Below are positions 27,601-39,600 of a stretch of 64,000 nucleotides of DNA, piece by piece. The first letter of the stretch is position 1; the number at the start of each line of letters is the position of its first letter. The DNA comes from Pollenia angustigena (lineage: Eukaryota > Arthropoda > Insecta > Diptera > Polleniidae), in contig OV884059.1 in assembly GCA_930367215.1 (NCBI GenBank), positions 60,917,393 to 60,981,392 on the forward strand, read 5' to 3'. The notes beneath the pieces were generated by a model that saw only the letters and a list, made by a program, of their open reading frames with translations, made no database searches and was not told the origin of the DNA. The position numbers and the translations under genes were made by a program.

Positions 27601-30600
27601 TAACAATGCGCAAAATATTAAATATTTCACCGTACAAATATATTTTCTGTGGAAATATTCAAATATTTTTAGTCACCATAAATATTAAATATTGTGTGTC
27701 TTCAATATCAATATATTTTACTGCCACACATCACAAACTGCCGAAGTTTATGCAAAATGTACGAATGTTGATCATCGACTGCCAAAATATGCGACACAAA
27801 ATTTGCGACTATTATGCGCCCCATACACGGTTCAATTCAGTTGTCAACTGAGTCTTTCAACTCAGTTGACAACTTCATCAACTGAATTGAAAGATTTTAA
27901 ATTTATTTTAAAATTTAATTAAATAAAAGACATTTTTTAAAATACTTAACTACAAAAATTAATTTTGACAGCTGATCAAGAGATTTGAGCACACACAGTA
28001 CAATCGAATTGAAAGACTTAGTAGTCAACTTGAAAAAATCAAAATCTTTTGATTTTTCTTCAACCAAAATTTCTGCCTCTCACAAATTTTCAAACCGATT
28101 TTAATAAAGTTTATAAACATGGATAAATCCATATTTATATGGACACATAAGCATGATTTGTTTTTAAATACTGTGGTGTAGGGTATCATATGATCGGGCT
28201 TGACCGACTATACTTTCTTGATTGTGTTTATTTAATTTCATTATTTTTTTAGATAAACGAATTATCTTTGCATGGCAACGAATGTAGTAAAGCAATTGAA
28301 CAAGCTGAAATTAAGGTAATTTAATTAAAATCATATTTGTTGAAATTATCATGTTTCATTAATGGAGGGTTTGTGACATGTTTTCGATTTGTTGAGTTAC
28401 TGTTCTTGTGTGTATATAGAAAAATGCAAAGAAGTCTTCTAACAATTATAAAAACGCTTTCAGCTACTTTAAATTTATTTGTGTGAAATATAATAAAAGG
28501 TGAGATAAATTTTTTAGTTCAGGTCCGATTTGCGTTACTTGAGCACGAAGTAAATACTAGAGTATTCGTTTAATCGGGCTTTTGCTTTTATCGGTTAATC
28601 GTTCGATTAATTAATCGAGGTTTTGGTTTATTGATCGGTTAACCGGTTAATAAAGTTTTTTTCTAAATTAAGTAATTTCAAAAAATAAAAATTAAAAATT
28701 ATTGATTACTTGGTGTTTATTAGTAAAAAAAAAAAACAATAACATAACAACTCTTGAACTAAAACGAGCAAAAAAAAAAAAACAATTAATAACCATGCAA
28801 TACATATTTTTTTAATTAATGCCTATTATGTATTTATTAAAAAATAAACTGTGAGATCATTTTATTAATCATTTTAATAGTTTAAGGAGATCTTAGGTTA
28901 GGTTAGGTTAAGAAGGGTTATGTGCCCAAAAGGCACACTTCCACCCGCAGACCAATGCGGTCCATTGCGAATTCCTTCAATGAAAAAAGGAAAGTTATAG
29001 AAAGAGAAAAGTAAAGAAAGGAGGCATGAAGTGAGTAAGAAAGTTAGAAAGTTATTAGGTACCGCGTAGAACTATTACCCTCCCTACAGTCCCCCCAACC
29101 GCACTATTTCCCCGACAAACCCCAGTAGATACTCCGGATTACATCCAGCGATGCACCCCAGTTCGTCGTGAAATCTATTTCTTAGCCACTTCTGTCTGAG
29201 ACCCTGCATCCTAGGACAATGGCACAATACATGCTCGATCGTCTCCAGATCCTCAGCATCATCGCACAACCTGCAGAAGTCCGGTATGGTGTTGTCCCAT
29301 TTGCTCGAAAAAGCCCTAACAGGACAATGACACGTCAAGAACCCTATAAGTGTTCTAAGACCACCCCTGTCCAATCCCAGTAGGACTCTGGTTGCCCCCG
29401 CGTCCAATCTGGGCCTTAGTGCCCTAGACACCCTGCAATCCGTTCTGTTCCCCCCGGATCGGTTAACGTCATCACGGAATTTTTCCCGTATAACCCCATA
29501 GCAGTAGCATAGAGGGGGCTTTACCCCCCCCCCCCCCCCCCTGTCCCTTACCACTAAGTCCAGATTCGAACCACCTCTCGCTCGGAGATACTAAAGCGAT
29601 TCTTTACTATAGTTTTGATAAAACTTGACTTAGAAACAATTTTTTCACTTATCGAAGATGTTGGAGAAATCGAAAGCAACCCATAATGCAGATTATCCAA
29701 TTTCTCAGTCACGTTCCTTTAACCATTTAAATCTTCCATTATGCCATAAGAGTCCTGTTTTAATTTTTATAAATGCTTAAAACTTTTAATTGTTTCGTCA
29801 TCATCTAACACATCCTGACAAAACTCAGCACCGAACATTCTGCAAAAAAGTTTATTTCCGAATTCGAGAACACAACTTTTTTTTTTGTACTTTGGTACGA
29901 TATTGTTAAAATTCTACATGTTTGCATTGTAGAATGCATTTAAAAAAGCCAGTGGCTTTGAAACTGATGTTTTTGAACTAACCCATAATTAAAAACACAA
30001 ATAAATATGGTTTAATTACACTAAAAATTCAAAATTTTGGAACAAGTCCAGTGTACCAACGCAGCTCCAAATAAAAAAAAGTACATAGGCTAATAGAAAA
30101 TCTAAAACTAAGAAGAAAAAATAAAATGGCAAAATTCCGGAAACGCATAGTTTCCGAGTTATGGACCTCCGAAGGTTTCATATAAATTTGCGATTTCCCT
30201 CTACATTTCTGAACGTATATGGCCAATATTCTTTCTGGAAATGCAAAATTTATTTAAAACTTTTTAACTCTTTAGCTCCTAATACAATTTTTACAAAATT
30301 TATATCAAAATGTTACGGAAGTGCTCTAGGTAATAAAAATGTAATCAAATAAACCCCAGCTTCTCTAAATAAAGCTTCTCTGCATTTCTCTGCGCAAGGA
30401 TTTTATCCTCTATGGTATAACAAACACCGGCTTCGCTAAATAAAGCCTCTCCGCATAGCCGGCCTTTGGCCGGGCGCATGGATTTTCTCCTCTATGGTAT
30501 AACAAACACCGGCTTCGCTAAATAAAGCTAAATAAAGCTTATCAATTTTCTATAACCCTATGTACTTTTTTTATTTGGAACTGCGTTGGTAAACTGGACT

Positions 30601-33600
30601 TAAGCCAAAATTTTATTACATCGGTTAATCAGTTAATCGACTGAAATTAACCGGTTTAATCGTTAATCGAAAAAATCCAATTTTAAATTAACCGATCAGT
30701 TAATCGGGTAGTAATTAGTAGAATAGTAGAATACGCTAGTAAATACCCCAAGAGAAAATGTCTGAGAATAATGATTAGTATTATTATAACATTGTGAGGA
30801 TAGATCTAAAATAAATATTATGTATTCTAGATACCGATATTTATACAAACATATATTTGGGTTATATTGCGAGAAAACTTTTTATCTAGGCTTCTTAATC
30901 AAATATGTAAATAAAAAATACGATTTGAATTATAAATTAATTATGTACATTTGATTTTGATGTATAAATCTTAACCCTCTAATGCCACATTTTTTGTTTG
31001 CCTTAAAAAAAATCATACTAAGCTAATTTAAGGGCAAGAAACGTGAATCTGACTTCAGTTTTTTCCTTTGAGTACTCGTTGACCTGTAAGGGGTGAAACT
31101 GTAAAGTCCGCCTTGAGGAGGAGTTGGGCATTTTCGTTATAATATAAGATACGTTTTTGATTAACATCCCGGCATTCAGAAGAAACATCCACAGCAGCTA
31201 TTATTTTATAATAAAAACTTAATATTTATTTCAATTAAACGTTTAGATACCCGCCAGTGATTTTTTCGGCACGATCTAAAGCTTTTAAATATTATTTTTT
31301 CTATTCACAATATTAATGCACTTCCCAGCATTTTCTATGTGTTGAGTGTTGCCAAAGAATGAAAAGTTTTGAATAAAATAAGCTTTGATTTATATCTAGA
31401 ATTATTTATAAATGATATATTGTCAAAAATAACAATTTTATGACGGTTTTTTCTACCCCTCCTAAAGACGGACTTAAGCATTAGAGGGTTAAGCGAATGG
31501 ACGAAATAATGAAATGATTTTTATTTTAATTATTTAACATAAAAATTAACAATTACACTATGTGACAGTTTTTTGACCAAATGTATTTGACACCTAACCT
31601 TTATGTAAAATTGCCCGACTTCATTCGGATTCAGCGGACAATTTTACATAAAGATAAGGTGTCAGATTTATTTGGTCACGACTTTGTTAGAAATTTGTTA
31701 TCAAAATCGAAAAAATGAAATAAAGAAAAATAAAAAAATATATATGTATGAATGTACATTAGGGCTAAAACATTTTCAAACTTTTTGCGAATATCAAAAA
31801 CGGAATAGTATAGTCGTGTAGAACATTAAAAGTTATTAATAATAAATATGATAATTTTTTCGGATTGTTAAAAAAGTTCAGGCAGGGATTGGGTTGAAGT
31901 TTGAAAACAACCATTTTTATTTCACGGAAACTTTAAAAAATATACACCTGATATTTGTAAATACATATCGCTCATTTGCTGCAAGACCGGCATAACTCAA
32001 AAAATGAAATTTTGGAGTTCGAGATGCAGAATTTTTCGCTTTGTCTTTCTTTATATTGTGTATTAAATTCATCTTTATATCTTTTATACTTTCCCAGTTT
32101 GAAGAGAATGTGTCTTCTTTTTTTCTAAGTAGTTAGTGCAAATCAAAAACTTTAAATGCGTTTATCTCTAAATGGAATTTTTTGAGTTATGCCGGTCTTG
32201 CAGCAAATGAGCGATATGTATTCTAATACGTATCACTTAAATGCTATTTTGCAATTTATCCACTGCTTTAGATTTAAAAATGTTCCTATGGTTTTGCTTC
32301 CCTGCGTGAGGCTTTTTTCGCAAAACGACAGGAGGCAGGTGTTTTAATTCTTGGCCACTCCGTGGTACTATGCGAAAAATTGTTATTAAGGGTATTCATT
32401 TCAATTTTTTTTTGGTTGGAAAAATGAAAAAAAGAAAAATTACACTGTTGTTGTTTTTTTGTTTGGCTTAAAATTACACTTTTATTGACGTGGACGGTTT
32501 TTTTTTTTTTTTTGTAAAAAGTACAAACTGTCAAATAATTCGTGGAAGTAATTAATATTTTTCAAGATGCCGAATAAAAGTTTTAAAAGTGAATTAATTG
32601 ATTATTTAATTTAAAACGAAGTGAATGGTGTTATTTTCATCATAATAGGTGCGTTTGAGTACTTTTACAGTAAAATGCACTAAATGAGTAAACTAAAAAA
32701 TTTGCTCTCACAAAAAGCTGTTGTCCAAAAAAGAACGTGAACGCAAAATTTGTAAAAACTCGTTATTTAAAGGCAACAGCTGATAGCAAATAATTGAAGT
32801 GTTGAAAAATGTTTAAACTTTGTACAGTGGACTCCCGATAATTCGTAATCACAAGGGACTGGCCATTTCTTACGAATTATAGGGGTTTTCGATTTAGCGG
32901 AGTTTCTATTTAATAAAATAAATACGAATTAACGGGGTTTTTCAATTTATTTACTTAAACGATAAAAAAAAACATAAACAACAATTGTTAAAAATAAAAT
33001 AAAAAATAAATACATAAAATAAGATAGAAGGTTAGGTTAGGTTAAGAAGGGTTATGTGCCCAGGGGCACACTTCCACCCGGAGACCAATGCGGTCCATTG
33101 TGAATCCCTTCAATGAAAAAAGGAAAGTTATAGAAAGAGAAAAGTAAAGAAAGGAAGTATGAGGTGAGTAAGAAAGTTAGTAAGTACCGCGTAGAACTAT
33201 TATCTTCCCTACAGTCTCCCCAACAGAAACAACCGCACTATTTCCCTGACAAACCCCAGTAGATACGCCGGATTATACCAGCGATGCTACCCAGTTCGTC
33301 GTGAAATCTATCCCCTAGCCACTTCTGTCTGAGACCCAACATCCTAGGACAATGGCAAAATACATGCTCGATCGTCTCCAACTCCTCAGCATCATCGCAC
33401 AACCTGCCCATTTGCCCGTAAAAGCCTTAACAGGACAATGACCCGTCAAGAACCCTATAAGTGTTTTAAGACCACCCCTGCCCAATCCCAGTAGGACTCT
33501 TGTTGCCCAGGATCGGTTAACATCATCACGGAATTTTTCCCGTATCACCCCAAAGTAGTAGCATAGGGTGCTTTACCCCCCTGTCCCTTTCCACTAAGTC

Positions 33601-36600
33601 CAGATTCGAACCACCTCACACGAGTTCGTCCGCCGGCTTATTCCCATCAACCATGCAGTGTCCAGGTACCCATCACAGCCTAACGTTGTATACCGCCATG
33701 AGTTCTCTAAGAGCATTCCTACACCGAAGGACCAGGCACGATCGCACCGTATAGTTTGTCAATGCCCTAAGCGCCGCCTGACTATCGACGTAAATTGTCA
33801 CCACAGATCCACCCACGATGTGATCTAGTATCACTTCGTCGCCCTCCAGATCGCTAGGATCTCAGCCTGGAAGACACTGCACTCATCGGGGAGTCTGAAT
33901 GACCTTTTCACCTCGGTGTCCGCGATATATACACCGGTACCGCTGCAAGTTTCCATCTTGGATCCATCCGTAAATACTGCCCACCCCTCAAACAGTCCAT
34001 TGGATCCACGCCAACTTTCCCTATCCGGGAACTCCACTAATGGTGTTGCACCGAAGTCCAGGGTCATAGTCCTATGATCCGAAATTCCCTCGAGAATAAT
34101 ACCCTAATCAAGCAGACCCATTTCGTACAAAACTCTCGTGTGATCATCCCGCCTAGGTCTAACTAAGGAAGACTCGTAAAGTCTAAGTAAGTTCCTAGCA
34201 CTCGTAAAGTCTAAGTAAGTTCCTAGCAGCCACACTCCTCACATAATGCTCAAAAGAGGATAGATATAGTAGGATGTCCAGCGCTGCATGCGGAGTGCTT
34301 CTCCTTGCGCCTTTGATGCCAAGAAATGCACTTCTTTAAACCTTGCTGAGCATCTTCCTATAGCTATCCACTCTCAACGCACCCCACCAAACAGTGCATC
34401 CATAGGTAAGTATAGGCCTAACCACCGATGTGTAAATCCAGTTTACCATATCCGGCCTAAGACCCCAGTTCTCACCGATGGAGTTATGAAGTTCCTGCAT
34501 GTGTAGTATTTCTCTTCCAATACAGTTTACAGTCCAGAAAAAAGATAGCACATTCATTTACATACTTAGCGTAAAATACGTGTATAATAAATTCTCTTTT
34601 TTAAGGATTGAAGTAAGAGCTGACGGAACAATTTTAAATCGCAATGTTTTTTTTTCTCTCCATTGTCAATGGCTGCAAAAATTTGTTATTTTTGTAACAT
34701 CGATAGAGTTTTATGCGTGCGCTTAAACGTTTTTCTTTATTATTCATGTAACAAACTGATCTTAAGAAAATAAGCACACACACAGATAGTGGTAAACAAA
34801 AAATCATTCTTTCCATGTTTCTGTTGTTTTTATTACGAATTATAAGTTAGTTAGCAAACAATTACGATATATAAGAGGAAAATAAGATTTAAATAAAAAA
34901 ACAAAAAATTACGAATTAGCGAGGGGACCAAATGTATGGAAATTTTACGAATTAACGAGTTTTTTTTCAAGGGACCGACAGTTTATTACGAATTATCGGG
35001 AATTACGATTTAAAGGGGTACGAATTATCGGGATTTGACTGTATTTAGCCAAATAAATGCTTCACAAAAAAGTTTAATTAATTAATAGGTATTCACTTTT
35101 TGTTTTGGCTTAATTTTTATTTTAACTTTTCTTTTATTTAACAATTTTTTCACAATTTGTATGCTTTTTATTTGTTACTTTTGTTTGTTTACCTTTTGAA
35201 ACATATGTCTTTTTGATTTACTAAATTTTACTGCAAAAATTTCTTCAGTAAAAAAATTGTAAATGCTCACACAAGAACTGTCACTTTACGCTCTCAATTT
35301 GTGTTCTTATTTACTGTATTTTGTGTACTCGAACGCAATTTCGTAAAATGCAGTAATGTTCAGTAAAAAATAGTTAAAACTTTTGTGTTTTCGAACGCAG
35401 CTAATATTCGACTACAAAAAGTTACCTCAAAATGGCGATTGTCTGCCAAAAAGTCGAGTATTTTATTAATTTCAGCTTGTGTCCATTTTTTGGTTATATG
35501 TAGTTTGATAAAAATTTAACTTTTGGTGGAATTTTTTTTCTTGTGGTTGTTGTAACAAAAATTAAATTTTTCCATTTTTCCAACAAATAAAAAAACTGAA
35601 ATGAATACCTTTATTGTAAAATATAATAAATACATAAAATATTAAGAGCACAGCCAAGGCGAATTCATTTTTCAGGTGGCGTTGAAAGCTCAGCTGTGCT
35701 ACTTTTTTTTTAAATTAGAGAGAGGAATGTCAAAAGTTACCTGTGTTTTTGACTTGGCCAAAGAAAGCAGCAACAAAATACATTGTTGTGTTTTTGGTGT
35801 TGTTAATTGTTGTAGGATAGACACCACCGTTTACATGAATTCGCCTTGAGCACAGCAAAAAACTGAAAAACAAAAACCACTTTTTATATGAGTAAAAACA
35901 GTGAAACAACAATAAAACAAAATGTTAAAATGTATAAGTAACAGTTCACCTAAATCAATTATTCGCATACGTTTCCTTTCACCCTCGTTATTTACAAAAA
36001 CGGTTGATTGTGATACATTAAAAAATATTAATATTTCACTAGTGCCTGCAAATATTGCCGCAGCGGCAAAAACAATCTTAGTATTTATTTCTTATAAAAA
36101 ATAAAAATTATTTGTGAGTAATTACAATGATTAATGTGCTGTTTCCAGGTGACGGCAATTGATTGTGTAGAAAAATTTATATAAAAATCACTCAGTTTTT
36201 TGAGTGCTTTTCATATAAATTTTACTACACAATTAACAAAACGAAATAAAAAGTGACTGAAATAATTATGTATAAAAACACTATTTTATTTGCACTCAAG
36301 TTAAAAAACATTATATATAGAGGTGTATATAGACTAGTGTTTGGGAATTCCCGGACTTTTTCATTTCCCGGGACACGGGAAAAAAAATATTTATTTCCCG
36401 GGAATCCCGGGAAATTTTTTTTATCAAAAATATTCATAAAAAAGTCATTAAAATTTTACAAAATTTTTGTTTAAAACAGTTTTGTTAAAAATTAACAATA
36501 TGTGTATCACCAATTTGCTTGTGTAAAACTATTTAAATATACAAAACACAATCAAAAATTAAAAAAATAGTGTATAAAGTCATTTCTGAAAAATTTAAGA

Positions 36601-39600
36601 AATAGGACTATTACAAAAAAGCTTTATAAAAATACATAACTGAAATTTAGCTCATAGAATAAATTCGAAAAATAAAAATATGTTAAAAATAGAGATCTTC
36701 GTTACCAAACTTAAACAAAAAACTAACATACATATGGGTAATTCCAAAGTGTTGAACGTGACAGTCGTACGCTCCAAAAATGCAATAACATTTTAAGCAA
36801 AAAATATTTTTACGTTTTCTTAACCCTTAAATTATAGTACTAAGAAAGCACTGTTATCTGTGCTAAAGTTTATGGAGGGCGCGATTCTAGGTCAAAGATA
36901 ATGTCAAAAGAAGCAACGGTTCGACCGTGAAAAAAAAACAGAAGTAGTTTTCGTGGCCATGTATAAAAAGGCGTAATTCAGCGAAACCTGGCACAATTTT
37001 TTAGTCAAAATACTTTCAGAATTTTGCGTAGCAATGTATCATTAAAATGTCTTGGTTTGATTAAAAAAACTTCTGTATTTTCTTTTTTTTTTTAAGCCAA
37101 AATCTTGGTCGATACGTGACATTTCGAACGTGAAATTTTTTCCGTAATAATTTAACTGAATCATGATTAAAATAAAAATTTACCTTTAAACCGAATAACA
37201 TATTTCTCTTGAACTCTTCCTTAGATAACAGAGCATGTAAGAAAATTTTTTTGGAATAATTTTTATCAAATATCACCTCTTTTAGCGGCCATTTTCACCT
37301 AGTTCGGTTATAATTAACTATCGGTTATAGCTGTCAAAACATATTGGTAACCGGAACTTTAATTGAAAGTTAGTTTTAACCGAACTTGGTGAAAATGGCC
37401 GTAAGAAAGATAAATCTTAAAGAAAACATACAATAAAACATTCATAGTTTTTTAAAAATGTGGTTTTTAAAACCACTAATGCGTTGAGTAAGTCACTGGA
37501 CATTCTATTTCTCCACTTCGTTTTTGTCTTTTTACAGTAATGTCAACAATTTAAATTTAAAAGCGCTTATCAAAGGAAAAATCTATTTCTACGGGCAAAA
37601 TAAATAAAACAAATCACTTTGAGCAACTGAAGTTTTGTTTTAAATTGTTGGATATATTGGCCTATCCCTACTGCAGCATTCCAAATTACTAATATGGCAA
37701 CTCTGTCATCTTTGACATTTTGCTTTTATAACTTGTTTTTTTTATTACTTATCATTCAATCTTTTCCGGTTTTATAACCTTTTAACTTTAAATTGAACTT
37801 TATCAATAAATATTTTGTAGTTGAATTAAATCAACATCACTGCATTTTTTCTATAGGTTATGGGCCCAGAACCCAGTAAATTTACCCATAATTATATTTT
37901 TGTTTAAAGTTTTAAAGAATTATGGCAGATGTAAAAACATCAGTGGCAAAGCTTAATGCTGAAAATTAATTCACGTGGAAGTTTAAGTTGGAGATGCTAT
38001 TGATAAAGGAGGGTGTCTGGGAGGTTTTAGCAACACCAAAGCCAGCAATAGGTGATGATGCATGGATAAAGAAGGACAACATCGCGAGAGCAACAATATA
38101 TTTGGCGGTAGAGGATGACCAGTTGCATCTAATAAGGCAAAGCAAAACGGCGGCAGAGATGTGGCAGAATTTACAGAATTACCATGAAAGGAAATCTTTA
38201 AGTAATAAAGTTGGTATAATGCGAAAAATCTGCAGTATGCGTTTGGAAGATAATGGTGATATAAAGGTTCATATTGGTACGATGAGTGATTTGTTTCTTA
38301 AGTTTCAAAATTTGGGTGAAGATACTTTTAGCGAAAAATGGAACATTGCTATGCTGTTAAGTAGTTTGCCTGCCAGTTACAATAGTTTGATTACTGCACT
38401 AGAATCACGGTCTGAAGAGGATTTAACGATTGGATATGTTGAATCAAAATTAATTGAAGAATATTCTAGACGCAAAGGTGGCGATTCCAATGATTCACAA
38501 AAGGCTATGCTGGTATCCAACAGAAAACAAAGTTCAAATATAGAGTGCTATTTCTGTCATAAAAAGGGTCACTTAAAGAAAAATTGTATTAAATACAAAG
38601 AGTGGAAAAGAAAACAGCCACAACAAAAGGCAAATACGGCTACAGATAATGATTTTTGTTTGGTGACAACTGAAAGTTCTGGCAAGTGGATAATAGATTC
38701 CGGTGCGTCCTGTCATATATGCAATGATAAAAGAACATAGAATAAGAACATAGATAGTGATCTGCGAAAAGAAATAGTTTTGGCAAATGGTGAGAAAGTC
38801 ATATCAAGTGGTGAAGGTACAATAAAAATAAAACTGAAAAGAAATAACAACGACTACAACAACATAAAATTTGAAAATGTGCTGTACGCCCCTACAGTAA
38901 ACATGAATATATTATCAGTTAAACAATTAACAAGAAAGGGATGTAATGTCGATTTTCAAGATGAAAAGTGTATTGTACGAAAAGATGGTAAGGTAGTTAT
39001 TTATGCAACTTCTGATTCAGGGCTGTATTTATGTCAAATTGAACATCATTTAAACCTTACTAATGTATGCTCAAGAAACTGTATCCATTATTGGCATAAA
39101 GTTTTAGGTCACCGGGACGCGAAAGCCATTGAAACTATGAAGCTAAAGAATCTGGCAGATGGTTTAGAAATTAGCAAGTGCGAAGTAAACGATTCCTGTC
39201 AATTTGTCCTGTTGGTAAATCAACTCGTACACCATTTCCCAAAAAAGAAGGGGTAAGTTCAGAAAACAGATTTGATTTGATCCATACTGATTTATGCGGC
39301 CCGATGGAAATTGCTACCCCAAGCGGTAATCTATATATATTAACATTTATAGACGATTATAGTAGATATCTGAAGTTCCCGAAAAATTAAAAAGTTTTGT
39401 TTCCTTGATCAAAACAAACTTTGGTGTTAAACCAAAAACATTCAGATCTGATCGTGGTAAGGAATACATAAATAAAGAGATAATTAATTTTTTGGAAAAT
39501 GAAGGGATACAGATTCAATATACAGCCGGCTATAGTCCGGAGCAGAACGGGGTCGCGGAACGCAAGAACCGGTCGCTTATCGAAATGGTAAGGTGCATGC

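Larger units (their letters stand above)
25304..28252 (+). other. pcm: 2.9-kb intron of pcm
   Basis: It begins GTAAGT and ends TTTTTTTAG. It contains a hAT derivative (25403-26277) and a Harbinger-like element (26319-27441). From 27442 to 28252 the sequence is AT-rich and has a cluster of overlapping inverted motifs around TTCAACTCAGTTGACAAC (27826-27890) that resembles another small MITE. Confidence 0.8.
28558..30738. mobile_element. hAT element with 8-bp duplication, hosting other insertions
   Basis: The ends TAGAGTATTCG / GAATACGCTA are flanked by GTAAATAC at 28550-28557 and 30739-30746. Subterminal TTAATCG / CGATTAA motifs are abundant at both ends. On the minus strand about 29600-29900 there are decayed coding-like pieces (for example LDDDETIKSFKHL) that may be transposase. 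A LINE tail and a MITE lie inside. Confidence 0.85.
32648..35401. mobile_element. Second layer: element with GGTGCGTTTGAGTAC ends
   Basis: The left end GGTGCGTTTGAGTACTTTTA and right end GTGTTTTCGAACGCAGC are imperfect inverted repeats; internal CAGTAAAATGCA motifs are shared between arms. Flanks include TA. Confidence 0.55.
32391..35609. mobile_element. Outer inverted-repeat element of a four-layer nest
   Basis: GGTATTCATTTCAATTTT at the left faces AAAACTGAAATGAATACC at the right. Everything between is a second inverted-repeat element, then a Tigger/pogo-like element, then a LINE fragment. No ORF of its own. Confidence 0.6.

Noticed and set aside
29524..29541. Run of 18 C residues as a regulatory G-quadruplex
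   Set aside because: One uninterrupted homopolymer inside a decayed LINE, absent from the sister fragment; more likely slippage or a sequencing error.
29084..29554. Host zinc-finger gene
   Set aside because: The finger and flanks match the post-RNase H region of the LOA/I-like LINE, with a LINE tail downstream.
36225..36474. Opposed ORFs with FPGNPGKFF-like sequence
   Set aside because: Produced by the CCCGGGAA palindromes of the hAT-like end, readable on both strands.
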